Origin: Streptomyces sp. RKND-216
GTDB lineage: Bacteria > Actinomycetota > Actinomycetes > Streptomycetales > Streptomycetaceae
DNA length: 64,000 nucleotides
Assembly (NCBI RefSeq): GCF_004795255.1
Contig: NZ_SSBQ01000002.1
Span: 477,001-541,000 of the forward strand
Direction of reading: 5' to 3'
Part shown: in pieces, positions 52,030 through 60,626 of the stretch
Layout: each line of letters begins with the position of its first letter
Numbering within the stretch: the stretch's first letter is position 1
Position numbers and translations under genes: made by a program
Notes under the pieces: model-generated
Databases searched by the model: none
Told to the model about the DNA's origin: nothing
What the model saw: the letters and a program-made list of their open reading frames with translations, nothing else

Positions 52030-52389
52030 GTCCTCCGCTCCCCACGGCTCCCCCGCGGACGGCCCCCGGTTTCGGGAGAGGCCGGGACCGGGGACACATT
52101 CCGGCGCACGGCCCGCACTCCCGCTCAGGTGTGCACCGGAGGTGACACGTGAGAGAAAATCATGGCACCTAGTGCCTTGTGCGCTGGCACTGGGTGTCAT
52201 ACGGTGAAGGGGTCCGGGCGCGCTGTCCCGTACGGCGCACCCGCCACGCGCTCCCGGACGCCTGCGTCACAGGCACCCCCGCGCCCACCACGGCGCACCG
52301 CCGCACATCCGCCGAACCGACGGCACTGCCTCAGCACCGACGTTTCCCTCAAGCGTTCTCCCGCTACGCGCTTCGCCGGAGGCATTACC
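52030..52389. other. 360-nt region before ccr
   Basis: No gene is evident. It has two palindromic sites (52164-52176 and 52186-52198) in its middle; an AAAAT stretch precedes them. The rest is GC-rich and open in several frames, with no family similarity that I can see. Confidence 0.6.
52164..52198. promoter_or_regulatory. paired GGCAC-N3-GTGCC-type operators before ccr
   Basis: Site 1 is GGCACCTAGTGCC (52164-52176, perfect 5-3-5). Site 2 is GGCACTGGGTGTC (52186-52198, one mismatch in the second arm). Their centres are 22 bp apart, two helical turns. The core is the same as at 49132-49146. Confidence 0.65.
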
Positions 52390-53763
52390 GTGAACAAGAT
52401 CCTCGACGCGATCCTCGCATCCGACTCGACGCCCGAAGACTTCGCCGCACTCGAGCTCCCGGAGTCCTACCGCGCGGTCACCGTGCACAAGGAGGACCAA
52501 GGGATGTTCGAGGGGCTGCCCAGCGGGGAGAAGGACCCCCGCAAGTCCCTCCACCTCGACGAGGTGCCCGTTCCCGAGCTCGGTCCGGGCGAGGCCCTGG
52601 TCGCCGTGATGGCGTCCTCGGTCAACTACAACTCGGTGTGGACCTCGATCTTCGAGCCGGTCTCCACCTTCGCCTTCCTCGAGCGCTACGGGCGCCTGTC
52701 GCCGCTGACCGAGCGGCACGACCTGCCGTACCACATCATCGGCTCCGACCTGGCCGGTGTCGTGCTGCGTACCGGCCCCGGGGTCAACAAGTGGCACCCC
52801 GGCGACGAGGTCGTCGCCCACTGCCTCTCCGTCGAGCTGGAGAGCGCGGACGGCCACAACGACACGATGCTCGACCCCGAGCAGCGCATCTGGGGGTTCG
52901 AGACCAACTTCGGCGGCCTGGCCGAGATCGCCCTGGTCAAGACGAACCAGCTGATGCCCAAGCCGGACCACCTCTCCTGGGAGGAGGCCGCCGCCCCGGG
53001 CCTGGTCAACTCCACCGCCTACCGCCAGCTGGTCTCGCAGAACGGCGCGGGGATGAAGCAGGGTGACAACGTGCTGATCTGGGGCGCGAGCGGCGGTCTG
53101 GGCTCTTACGCCACGCAGTTCGCGCTCGCCGGCGGTGCCAACCCGATCTGCGTCGTCTCCAGCGAGGACAAGGCCGAGATCTGCCGGAAGATGGGCGCCG
53201 AGGCGATCATCGACCGCAAGGCGGAGGGCTACCGGTTCTGGAAGGACGAGCACCACCAGGACCCGCGCGAATGGAAGCGCTTCGGCAAGCGCATCCGCGA
53301 ACTCACCGGCGGCGAGGACGTGGACATCGTCTTCGAGCACCCGGGCCGGGAGACGTTCGGCGCGAGCGTGTACGTCACGCGCAAGGGCGGCACGATCGTC
53401 ACCTGCGCCTCCACCTCGGGTTACGAGCACACCTACGACAACCGCTACCTGTGGATGTCGCTGAAGCGGATCGTCGGTTCGCACTTCGCCAACTACCGGG
53501 AGGCGTGGGAGGCCAACCGGCTGATCGCCAAGGGGAAGATCCACCCCACGCTCTCCCGGAGCTACGCGCTGGAGGACACCGGCCAGGCCGCGTACGACGT
53601 GCACAAGAACCTGCACCAGGGCAAAGTCGGCGTGCTCTGCCTGGCCCCCGAGGAGGGCATGGGCGTCCGCGACCAGGAGAAGCGGGCACGGCACGAAGAG
53701 GCCATCAACCTGTTTCGCGATGCCGAGGGCGAGCGAACCGACGGCCACAGCAGGAACGTGTGA
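52390..53763 (+). CDS. ccr: crotonyl-CoA carboxylase/reductase
   Basis: The 457-residue medium-chain reductase has the CCR features: 'ASSVNYNSVWTSIFEPVSTF', 'GSDLAGVVLRTGPGVNKWHP', 'ESADGHNDTMLDPEQRIWGF' and 'NVLIWGASGGLGSYATQFAL', with long inserts that ordinary reductases lack. It carboxylates crotonyl-CoA reductively (NADPH, CO2) to ethylmalonyl-CoA. GTG 52390 is preceded by GGAGG. The product feeds the mutase gene that starts 13 nt after the stop and can also supply polyketide extender units. Confidence 0.96.
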   Translation: MNKILDAILASDSTPEDFAALELPESYRAVTVHKEDQGMFEGLPSGEKDPRKSLHLDEVPVPELGPGEALVAVMASSVNYNSVWTSIFEPVSTFAFLERYGRLSPLTERHDLPYHIIGSDLAGVVLRTGPGVNKWHPGDEVVAHCLSVELESADGHNDTMLDPEQRIWGFETNFGGLAEIALVKTNQLMPKPDHLSWEEAAAPGLVNSTAYRQLVSQNGAGMKQGDNVLIWGASGGLGSYATQFALAGGANPICVVSSEDKAEICRKMGAEAIIDRKAEGYRFWKDEHHQDPREWKRFGKRIRELTGGEDVDIVFEHPGRETFGASVYVTRKGGTIVTCASTSGYEHTYDNRYLWMSLKRIVGSHFANYREAWEANRLIAKGKIHPTLSRSYALEDTGQAAYDVHKNLHQGKVGVLCLAPEEGMGVRDQEKRARHEEAINLFRDAEGERTDGHSRNV

Positions 53764-53776
53764 CGGAGGTCCGCAC

Positions 53777-55834
53777 ATGACAGAGCGGAAGAAGGACCGG
53801 CCGTGGCTGATGCGCACCTACGCCGGCCACTCCACGGCGGAGGCGTCCAACGAGCTGTACCGCCGCAACCTGGACAAGGGACAGACCGGCCTGTCGGTGG
53901 CGTTCGACCTGCCCACACAGACCGGCTACGACCCGGACCACGTCCTGGCCCGCGGAGAGGTGGGCCGGGTCGGCGTACCGGTCTCCCACGTCGGTGACAT
54001 GCGGCGGCTGTTCCAGGACATCCCGCTGGAGCAGATGAACACCTCCATGACCATCAACGCCACGGCCATGTGGCTGCTGGCGCTCTACCAGGTGGTCGCG
54101 GAGGAACAGGGCGCGGACGTCTCGAAACTGTCCGGCACGACGCAGAACGACATCGTCAAGGAGTACCTGTCCCGCGGGACACACGTGTTCCCGCCGGTGC
54201 CGAGCCTGCGGCTGACGACCGACATGATCGCGTACACGGTCAACCACATGCCGAAGTGGAACCCGATCAACATCTGCAGCTACCACCTGCAGGAAGCCGG
54301 GGCCACGCCTGTGCAGGAGGTCGCGTACGCGCTGAGCACCGCGGTCGCCGTGCTGGACTCGGTGCGCGACTCCGGTCAGATCCCGGCCGAACGGTTCGGG
54401 GACGTCGTCGGCCGCATCTCCTTCTTCGTCAACGCGGGCGTCCGGTTCGTCGAGGAGATGTGCAAGATGCGGGCGTTCACCCGGCTGTGGGACCGCATCG
54501 CCCGCGAGCGGTACGGCATCGAAGACCCCAAGCAGCGCCGCTTCCGGTACGGCGTGCAGGTCAACTCGCTCGGCCTGACCGAGGCGCAGCCGGAGAACAA
54601 CGTGCAGCGGATCGTGCTGGAGATGCTCGCCGTCACGCTCTCCAAGGACGCCCGCGCACGGGCCGTGCAGCTGCCCGCGTGGAATGAGGCGCTGGGGCTC
54701 CCCCGGCCCTGGGACCAGCAGTGGTCGCTGCGCATCCAGCAGGTCCTCGCCCACGAGAGCGACCTGCTGGAGTACGACGACCTGTTCGCCGGCTCCCACG
54801 TCGTCGAGGCGAAGGTCGAGTCGCTGGTCTCCGACGCGCTGACCGAGATGGAACGCATCGAGGAGATGGGCGGCGTGATGGCGGCCGTGGAGTCCGGCTA
54901 TCTGAAGTCGCAGCTGGTCTCCTCCCACGCGGAGCGGCGGGCGAAGATCGAGGCCGGTGAGGAGCGGATCGTCGGCGTCAACTGCTACGAGGGCACCGAA
55001 CCCTCCCCGCTCACGGCGGACCTGGACGCCGCAATCCTCACCATCGACCCGGCGACCGAGGCCCGCACCGTCCAGGCGGTCAAGGACTGGCGGCGGACGC
55101 GGGACGAGCCTGGGGGCACCTCCCAGGCCCCCGGGCCGAGGGACAACGTGTGGCCACCGTCGGCGAAGGCGCTGGAGCTGCTCAAGAAGGCCGCCACCAC
55201 GGACGCCAACCTGATGGAGGCGACCCTGGAGTGCGCCCGCGCCGGGGTGACCACCGGCGAGTGGGCGGGCGCGCTGCGGGAGGTCTTCGGCGAGTTCCGC
55301 GCCCCCACCGGGGTGTCCGGCGCGCCGGTCGCGGTGACGGCCGAGAAGGGCTCGACGCTCGCGGAGGTGCGTCGCCGGGTGAGCCGCACGGCCGACGACC
55401 TGGGCGGCGGGCGGCTGCGGCTGCTGGTCGGCAAGCCGGGCCTGGACGGCCACAGCAACGGCGCCGAGCAGATCGCCGTACGCGCCCGGGACGCCGGCTT
55501 CGAGGTGGTCTACCAGGGCATCCGGCTCACCCCGGAGCAGATCGTCTCCGCCGCGGTCGCCGAGGACGTGCACTGCGTCGGCCTGTCCATCCTCTCCGGC
55601 TCGCACGCCGAGCTGGTGCCTGACGTGCTCCGGCGGCTGCGCGAGGCCGGCGCCGACGACGTCCCGGTGGTCGTCGGCGGCATCATCCCCTCGGCCGACG
55701 CCGCCGCTCTGAAGGCCGCCGGAGTGGCCGCCGTCTTCACACCCAAGGACTTCGGGATCACGGAGATCATCGGCCGTATCGTCGACGAGATCCGGTCCGC
55801 GAACACGCTCGAACCACTGGAGGTCCCCGCATGA
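53777..55834 (+). CDS. ecm: ethylmalonyl-CoA mutase (B12-dependent)
   Basis: The 685-residue mutase has the catalytic barrel ('RPWLMRTYAGHSTAEASNEL', 'VAFDLPTQTGYDPDH', 'INICSYHLQEAG') and a C-terminal B12 domain with D557-G-H559-S-N-G562 in 'GLDGHSNGAEQ'. It rearranges (2R)-ethylmalonyl-CoA to methylsuccinyl-CoA. The homologue in Streptomyces is often called MeaA. The linker between the domains has a segment 'DEPGGTSQAPGPRDN' that contains a common Streptomyces repeat. ATG 53777 is the start. Confidence 0.94.
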   Translation: MTERKKDRPWLMRTYAGHSTAEASNELYRRNLDKGQTGLSVAFDLPTQTGYDPDHVLARGEVGRVGVPVSHVGDMRRLFQDIPLEQMNTSMTINATAMWLLALYQVVAEEQGADVSKLSGTTQNDIVKEYLSRGTHVFPPVPSLRLTTDMIAYTVNHMPKWNPINICSYHLQEAGATPVQEVAYALSTAVAVLDSVRDSGQIPAERFGDVVGRISFFVNAGVRFVEEMCKMRAFTRLWDRIARERYGIEDPKQRRFRYGVQVNSLGLTEAQPENNVQRIVLEMLAVTLSKDARARAVQLPAWNEALGLPRPWDQQWSLRIQQVLAHESDLLEYDDLFAGSHVVEAKVESLVSDALTEMERIEEMGGVMAAVESGYLKSQLVSSHAERRAKIEAGEERIVGVNCYEGTEPSPLTADLDAAILTIDPATEARTVQAVKDWRRTRDEPGGTSQAPGPRDNVWPPSAKALELLKKAATTDANLMEATLECARAGVTTGEWAGALREVFGEFRAPTGVSGAPVAVTAEKGSTLAEVRRRVSRTADDLGGGRLRLLVGKPGLDGHSNGAEQIAVRARDAGFEVVYQGIRLTPEQIVSAAVAEDVHCVGLSILSGSHAELVPDVLRRLREAGADDVPVVVGGIIPSADAAALKAAGVAAVFTPKDFGITEIIGRIVDEIRSANTLEPLEVPA
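55111..55125. repeat. TGGGGGCACCTCCCA repeat within ecm
   Basis: This imperfect palindrome is a dispersed motif that I recall from many Streptomyces genomes, usually between genes. Here it lies in frame in the linker of ecm (about residues 445-450) and adds Gly/Thr/Ser/Gln. Confidence 0.5.
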
Positions 55835-56817
55835 CAGCCCCCGCCGGTCCCCCGGAGACCGCTGCGAAGCCGCTCCGCCCGCGCCGCTCCTGCCTCGCGG
55901 TGCCGGGCTCCAACCCGCGTTTTCTGGAGAAGGCCCAGGGCCTCCCCGCCGACCAGGTCTTCCTCGACCTGGAGGACGCCTGCGCGCCCCTGGCGAAGCC
56001 GGATGCGCGGCACACCATCGTGAAGTTCCTCAACGAGGGCGACTGGACGGGGAAGACCCGGGTGGTGCGGGTCAACGACTGGACAACGCACTGGACCTAC
56101 CGGGACGTCATCACGGTCGTCGAGGGCGCCGGCGCGAACCTGGACTGCATCATGCTGCCCAAGGTGCAGGACGCTCAGCAGGTGCAGGCGCTGGACATGC
56201 TGCTCACCCAGATCGAGAAGACCGTCGGCCTGGAAGTCGGCCGCATCGGCATCGAGGCGCAGATCGAGAACGCGCGCGGCCTGGTGAACGTCGACGAGAT
56301 CGCGGCCGCCTCGCCCCGGCTGGAGACGGTCATCTTCGGCCCGGCGGACTTCATGGCGTCCATCAACATGAAGTCCCTCGTGGTGGGCGAGCAGCCGCCC
56401 GGTTACCCGGCCGACGCCTACCACTACATCCTGATGCGCATCCTGATGGCGGCGCGCGCCAACGACCTCCAGGCGATCGACGGCCCCTACCTCCAGATCA
56501 AGAACGTCGACGGCTACCGCGAGGTCGCCGGCCGTGCAGCGGCCCTGGGCTTCGACGGCAAGTGGGTGCTGCACCCGGGCCAGGTGGAGGCGTCCAACGA
56601 GATCTTCTCCCCGTCCCAGGACGACTACGACCACGCGGAGCTGATCCTCGACGCCTACGAGTGGTTCACCTCCGAGGAGGGCGGCAAGAAGGGGTCGGCG
56701 ATGCTCGGCGACGAGATGATCGACGAGGCCAGCCGGAAGATGGCGCTGGTCGTCGCAGGCAAGGGGCGTGCCGCCGGCATGACCCGCACGTCCGCCTTCC
56801 AGCCCCCGGAGGCCTGA
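55831..56817 (+). CDS. mcl: beta-methylmalyl-CoA/malyl-CoA lyase (CitE-like)
   Basis: The 328-residue protein has 'SCLAVPGSNPRFLEKAQGLP', 'QVFLDLEDACAPLAK', 'MLPKVQDAQQVQALDMLLTQ', 'IEAQIENARGLVNVDEIAAA' and 'VIFGPADFMASINM', the malyl-CoA lyase pattern with the Glu and Asp that bind magnesium. It splits beta-methylmalyl-CoA to glyoxylate and propionyl-CoA. ATG 55831 overlaps the ecm stop (ATGA). Confidence 0.93.
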   Translation: MTAPAGPPETAAKPLRPRRSCLAVPGSNPRFLEKAQGLPADQVFLDLEDACAPLAKPDARHTIVKFLNEGDWTGKTRVVRVNDWTTHWTYRDVITVVEGAGANLDCIMLPKVQDAQQVQALDMLLTQIEKTVGLEVGRIGIEAQIENARGLVNVDEIAAASPRLETVIFGPADFMASINMKSLVVGEQPPGYPADAYHYILMRILMAARANDLQAIDGPYLQIKNVDGYREVAGRAAALGFDGKWVLHPGQVEASNEIFSPSQDDYDHAELILDAYEWFTSEEGGKKGSAMLGDEMIDEASRKMALVVAGKGRAAGMTRTSAFQPPEA

Positions 56818-56819
56818 TC

Positions 56820-57344
56820 ATGCAGTTCGGGCGCACCTACGAGGAGTTCGAGGTCGGCGACGTCTACAAGCACTGGCCGGGGAAGACGGTCACCGAGTAC
56901 GACGACCACCTCTTCTGCCTGCTGACCATGAACCACCACCCGCTCCACATGGACGCCCACTACGCGGAGCGGACCACCGACTTCGGCCGGAACGTCGTCG
57001 TCGGCAACTACGTCTACTCGCTGCTGCTGGGCATGTCCGTGCCGGACGTCTCGGGCAAGGCGATCGCCAACCTGGAGATCGAGTCGCTCCGGCACGTCGC
57101 GCCGACGTTCCACGGCGACACGCTCTACGGCGAGACGACCGTGCTGGACAAGACGCCGTCGAGGTCGAAGAGCGACCGCGGCATCGTGCACGTGGAGACG
57201 AAGGGCTACAACCAGGACGGCACGCTGGTCTGCACCTTCCGCCGCAAGGTGATGGTGCCGACCGCGACCTACGTCGCGGCGCGCGGCGGCGAACAGCCCG
57301 GACGTCCCGAACTGCGGGAGCCGGCACCGAGGGGGGCGAAGTGA
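56820..57344 (+). CDS. mch: mesaconyl-CoA hydratase (MaoC family)
   Basis: The 174-residue hot-dog-fold protein has 'GRTYEEFEVGDVYKHWPGKT', 'LCLLTMNHHPLHMDAHYAER' (hydratase Asp/His segment) and 'GETTVLDKTPSRSKSDRGIV'. It hydrates mesaconyl-CoA to beta-methylmalyl-CoA. The single domain is about half the length of some proteobacterial Mch enzymes. ATG 56820 lies 2 nt after the mcl stop and follows GGAGG. Confidence 0.9.
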   Translation: MQFGRTYEEFEVGDVYKHWPGKTVTEYDDHLFCLLTMNHHPLHMDAHYAERTTDFGRNVVVGNYVYSLLLGMSVPDVSGKAIANLEIESLRHVAPTFHGDTLYGETTVLDKTPSRSKSDRGIVHVETKGYNQDGTLVCTFRRKVMVPTATYVAARGGEQPGRPELREPAPRGAK

Positions 57345-57345
57345 C

Positions 57346-58551
57346 ATGGGACGGCTCGCACAGACCGAGGGCCTGACGGACGTCCAGCGGGAGATCGTCT
57401 CCACCGTCCGCAGCTTTGTCGACAAGGAGATCCTCCCGGTCGCCACCGAACTGGAGCACCGGGACGAGTACCCCACCGAGATCGTCGAGGGCCTCAAGGA
57501 CCTGGGCGTCTTCGGCCTGATGATTCCCGAGGAGTACGGCGGGCTCGGCGAGTCGCTGCTGACCTACGCGCTGTGCGTGGAGGAGATCGCGCGCGGCTGG
57601 ATGAGCGTCTCCGGCATCATCAACACCCACTTCATCGTGGCGTACATGCTCAAGCAGCACGGCACCCGGGAGCAGAAGGACCACTTCCTGCCGAGGATGG
57701 CCACCGGCGAGGTCCGCGGCGCCTTCTCCATGTCGGAACCCGGGCTGGGCTCCGACGTCTCGGCGATCTCCTCCAAGGGGGTCCGCGACGGCGAGGAGTA
57801 CGTGCTGACCGGCCAGAAGATGTGGCTCACCAACGGCGGCTCGTCCACGCTGGTCGCGGTGCTGTGCCGGACCGACGAGGGCCACCCGGAGGGGACGGCG
57901 CCGCACCGGTCGATGACGACGTTCCTGGTGGAGAAGGAGCCCGGGTTCGGTGAGGTCCGGCCGGGGCTGACCATCCCGGGCAAGATCGAGAAGATGGGCT
58001 ACAAGGGTGTCGACACCACCGAGTTGATCATGGATGGCCTGCGCATTCCGGCCGATCGCGTACTGGGCGGGCAGACCGGACGCGGCTTCTATCAGATGAT
58101 GGACGGCGTCGAGGTCGGCCGCGTCAACGTCGCCGCGCGTGGCTGCGGGGTCGCTCAGCGTGCCTTCGAGCTGGGCATCGACTACGCGCAGCAGCGACAC
58201 ACCTTCGGCAAGCCGATCGCGCAGCACCAGGCCATTCAGTTCAAACTGGCTGAAATGGGCACGAAGGTGGAAGCGGCACACGTCCTCATGGTCGGCGCGG
58301 CGCGCCGGAAGGACTCCGGCGAACGCAACGACCTGGAGGCGGGGATGGCCAAATATCTCGCCTCCGAGTACTGCAAGGAGGTCGTGGAGGACGCTTTCCG
58401 CATCCATGGCGGGTACGGTTTCTCCAAGGAGTACGAGATCGAGCGCCTGTACCGGGAGGCGCCGATGCTCCTGATCGGTGAAGGAACCGCCGAGATCCAG
58501 AAGATGATCGTCGGACGCCGGCTGCTGGAGGAGTACCGCCTCCCGGGCTGA
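57346..58551 (+). CDS. acyl-CoA dehydrogenase, likely methylsuccinyl-CoA dehydrogenase
   Basis: The 401-residue flavoprotein has 'GLMIPEEYGGLGESLLTYAL', 'AFSMSEPGLGSDVSAIS', 'KMWLTNGGSSTLVAVL' and the C-terminal 'EAPMLLIGEGTAEIQKMIVG'. The expected reaction is methylsuccinyl-CoA to mesaconyl-CoA, which places it between ecm and mch in the pathway; the gene order alone suggests this. The proteobacterial enzyme is longer (about 550 residues). ATG 57346 lies 1 nt after the mch stop. Confidence 0.9.
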   Translation: MGRLAQTEGLTDVQREIVSTVRSFVDKEILPVATELEHRDEYPTEIVEGLKDLGVFGLMIPEEYGGLGESLLTYALCVEEIARGWMSVSGIINTHFIVAYMLKQHGTREQKDHFLPRMATGEVRGAFSMSEPGLGSDVSAISSKGVRDGEEYVLTGQKMWLTNGGSSTLVAVLCRTDEGHPEGTAPHRSMTTFLVEKEPGFGEVRPGLTIPGKIEKMGYKGVDTTELIMDGLRIPADRVLGGQTGRGFYQMMDGVEVGRVNVAARGCGVAQRAFELGIDYAQQRHTFGKPIAQHQAIQFKLAEMGTKVEAAHVLMVGAARRKDSGERNDLEAGMAKYLASEYCKEVVEDAFRIHGGYGFSKEYEIERLYREAPMLLIGEGTAEIQKMIVGRRLLEEYRLPG

Positions 58552-58560
58552 CGCGTCCAC

Positions 58561-58637
58561 GGAGCCGCTGGTCCGGGTACTCCCCGGTGTGCGTCCGGCA
58601 CGCCCGGGGAAGTATCCGGACCAGGGGTTCCGGCTCC
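58561..58637. terminator. long imperfect hairpin ending the ethylmalonyl-CoA operon
   Basis: The arm 58561-58587 pairs with 58604-58637: GGAGCC/GGCTCC at the base and CTGGTCCGG/CCGGACCAG plus CCCCGG/CCGGGG above, with a few mismatches and a 5-nt bulge. It starts 9 nt after the acd stop. Confidence 0.7.
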
Positions 58638-58652
58638 GACTGGCGCTCTGGC

Positions 58653-58683
58653 TTGCCCAGTTGCCCCCAGTAACCGGTAGCAT
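58653..58683 (+). promoter_or_regulatory. promoter of psd-pssA
   Basis: TTGCCC (58653-58658), 19 nt, TAGCAT (58678-58683), 61 nt before the psd start. The spacer is 1-2 nt longer than ideal. Confidence 0.45.
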
Positions 58684-58744
58684 CCCGGAAAGCCGCCGTC
58701 CCCCGAACCGAACGCGGCACCTAGAGAAGCTACGAAGGTCTTCC

Positions 58745-59392
58745 ATGCCCGACAGCCAGTCCTCTGCACCCAGCGGTCGAGTCCGCCTCGCGCGCGGAGC
58801 GTCGCCGTGGCTCCTGCCGACCGTGGCCACCGCGGCGGTCAGCCTCCTCCGCTCCCGCCGCTCCGGCCGGGCCCGCGCGGTCGCCGTGCCGGCCACCGCG
58901 CTCGCCGCCGGAATGCTGTGGTTCTTCCGCGACCCGGAGCGCGAGATCACCCAGGGCAGGGTGATCTCCCCGGCCGACGGCGTGGTGCAGAGCATCATGC
59001 CGTGGAAGGACGGCCGCACAAGAGTGGCGATCTTCATGAGCCCGCTCAACGTGCACGTGAACCGTGCACCGCTGGCCGGCACGGTGACCTCCGTGGAGCA
59101 CGTACCCGGCAGATTCGTCCCGGCGTTCAACAAGGAGAGCGAACACAACGAGCGCGTCGTCTGGCACTTCGACACCGAGATCGGCGACATCGAGATGATC
59201 CAGATCGCCGGCACGGTCGCGCGCCGCATCATCCCCTACGTGCCGGAGGGTACAAAGGTGGAGCAGGGCGAGCGCATTGGTCTCATCCGCTTCGGTTCGC
59301 GGGTGGACGTCTACCTCCCGGAGGGCATCGAGCCCGCCGTCGAGGTGGGCCAGGCGACTACCGCGGGGGTGACACGTCTTGACCGTGATTGA
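58745..59392 (+). CDS. psd: phosphatidylserine decarboxylase (archaeal-type)
   Basis: The 215-residue protein has an N-terminal membrane anchor (about 25-60), 'WFFRDPEREI' and 'GVVQSIMPW', then 'AIFMSPLNVHVNRAPLAGTV' and the self-cleavage site 'RFGSRVDV' (Ser185 becomes the pyruvoyl group). It makes phosphatidylethanolamine from phosphatidylserine at the membrane. It is shorter than E. coli Psd (322 residues), as usual for this group. Its 3' end overlaps the pssA start by 14 nt. Confidence 0.95.
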   Translation: MPDSQSSAPSGRVRLARGASPWLLPTVATAAVSLLRSRRSGRARAVAVPATALAAGMLWFFRDPEREITQGRVISPADGVVQSIMPWKDGRTRVAIFMSPLNVHVNRAPLAGTVTSVEHVPGRFVPAFNKESEHNERVVWHFDTEIGDIEMIQIAGTVARRIIPYVPEGTKVEQGERIGLIRFGSRVDVYLPEGIEPAVEVGQATTAGVTRLDRD

Positions 59393-60227
59393 TCCCGACA
59401 CCCAGGCCGCCTGGGTGCCCGAGGCCGACGAGGACGACGACGAGATGCCGCTGTCGATGCGGCTGTCGATAGCGGACACGCTGACGCTGGGGAACGCCAC
59501 ATGCGGCTTCCTCGCGGTCTACTTCACCACCACCGGCGTACTCATCCCCCACCTGATGGGGAACGACGACGGCGGGATGGCCCGCCACTCGGCCGCGACC
59601 GCCGTCATCCTGATGCTGCTGGCCTCGGTCTTCGACCTCTTCGACGGCCTCGTCGCACGAAAGCTGCGCAGCTCGGCGATGGGTGCGGAGCTGGACAACC
59701 TCTCCGACCTGATCAGCTTCGGCCTGGCCCCCGCCTACTTCGTGGCCGTCTGGGGCATGGTCGCCTCCGACGCGCACCAGCGGGTCTCCGTGGTGGCCGC
59801 GGTCGTGGTGATGCTGGCCGTCGTACTGCGGCTCGCCCGCTTCTCCTGCGTCACCCTGCGGGACGGCATCTTCCAGGGCATGCCCAGCCCCTTCGGGGCG
59901 CTGACGGTGGTGTCCATCGTGCTGCTCGGGCTGCCGTTCATCCCGACGCTGCTGGCCATCTTCGGCGTGGCGTGGCTGATGGTCAGCCGCGTGGAGTACC
60001 CGAAGCCGCGGGGGCGCCTCGCGGTCGCGATGCTCAGCTGGATCGTGCTCAGCATGGGCCTGCTGGCCGCGTGGGCGTTCGAGGCCCCGGGAGGCGAGCT
60101 GCTGCTCCAGACCGGCTGCGCCCTCCAGGTCGTGCTCGGCGCGGTGATCCCGCTGTTCGCGACCGCCCGGCGGGTGCACGCCTTCCGCGACAACCGGCGC
60201 GAGGCGCGGGCCGCCGCGCAGAACTAG
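59379..60227 (+). CDS. pssA: CDP-diacylglycerol-serine O-phosphatidyltransferase
   Basis: The 282-residue membrane enzyme has the CDP-alcohol motif DG-x2-AR-x8-G-x3-D-x3-D as 'DGLVARKLRSSAMGAELDNLSD' shortened here to its key residues Asp-Gly, Ala-Arg, Gly, Asp, Asp, followed by 'FGLAPAYF'. It joins serine to CDP-diacylglycerol. TTG 59379 or GTG 59385 is the start; GGGGGTG precedes the TTG by 7 nt. Coupled to psd by overlap, it completes the pathway to phosphatidylethanolamine. Confidence 0.94.
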   Translation: MTVIDPDTQAAWVPEADEDDDEMPLSMRLSIADTLTLGNATCGFLAVYFTTTGVLIPHLMGNDDGGMARHSAATAVILMLLASVFDLFDGLVARKLRSSAMGAELDNLSDLISFGLAPAYFVAVWGMVASDAHQRVSVVAAVVVMLAVVLRLARFSCVTLRDGIFQGMPSPFGALTVVSIVLLGLPFIPTLLAIFGVAWLMVSRVEYPKPRGRLAVAMLSWIVLSMGLLAAWAFEAPGGELLLQTGCALQVVLGAVIPLFATARRVHAFRDNRREARAAAQN

Positions 60228-60263
60228 GACCCGTTCGGTTCGGGACGCACGGCACGCACGCGC

Positions 60264-60300
60264 CGCGACGGCCCGGGGCCCACGGCCCCGGGCCGTCGCG
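60264..60300. terminator. strong hairpin after pssA
   Basis: CGCGACGGCCCGGGGCC (60264-60280) and GGCCCCGGGCCGTCGCG (60284-60300) are exact reverse complements: a 17-bp stem with the 3-nt loop CAC. Confidence 0.8.
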
Positions 60301-60626
60301 CTGTCCACGGGCGCTGCGCGCGGGGTGCGGCCGTGGTGCGGCCCCCGGCCTCGCGGACGGCCCCGGCGCCACCGCCGTCACCACCGTCCGGACGGGGCGG
60401 GACTGCGCCGCGGCACGGCGAGCCGACTGTCGCTGCCGCCCACGTCCCGGGCGGCTGGTGCGCGCGGCGACATACCCGCCGGGGCCATACCGGGGCCGGC
60501 TCGCAGTCGCGACGCCCGCCCGGAGCTGCGGCCGCGCCGGACGCAGGTCGTGCGGCGCCCCACACCGGCAGGGGCTCCGGTGCCGAGCGCCCACGACGTC
60601 GAGGCGCCCGGCGCGGACCCGGAGGA
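60301..60626. other. 326-nt region between pssA hairpin and glxK-type gene
   Basis: Two convergent genes end here. I see no gene, repeat or clear second hairpin. The open frames are GC-rich shadows. Confidence 0.5.

Noticed and set aside
56890..59232. 780-codon open frame on the minus strand opposite mch and the acyl-CoA dehydrogenase
   Set aside because: It is a shadow frame; third-position GC and all motifs support the plus strand.
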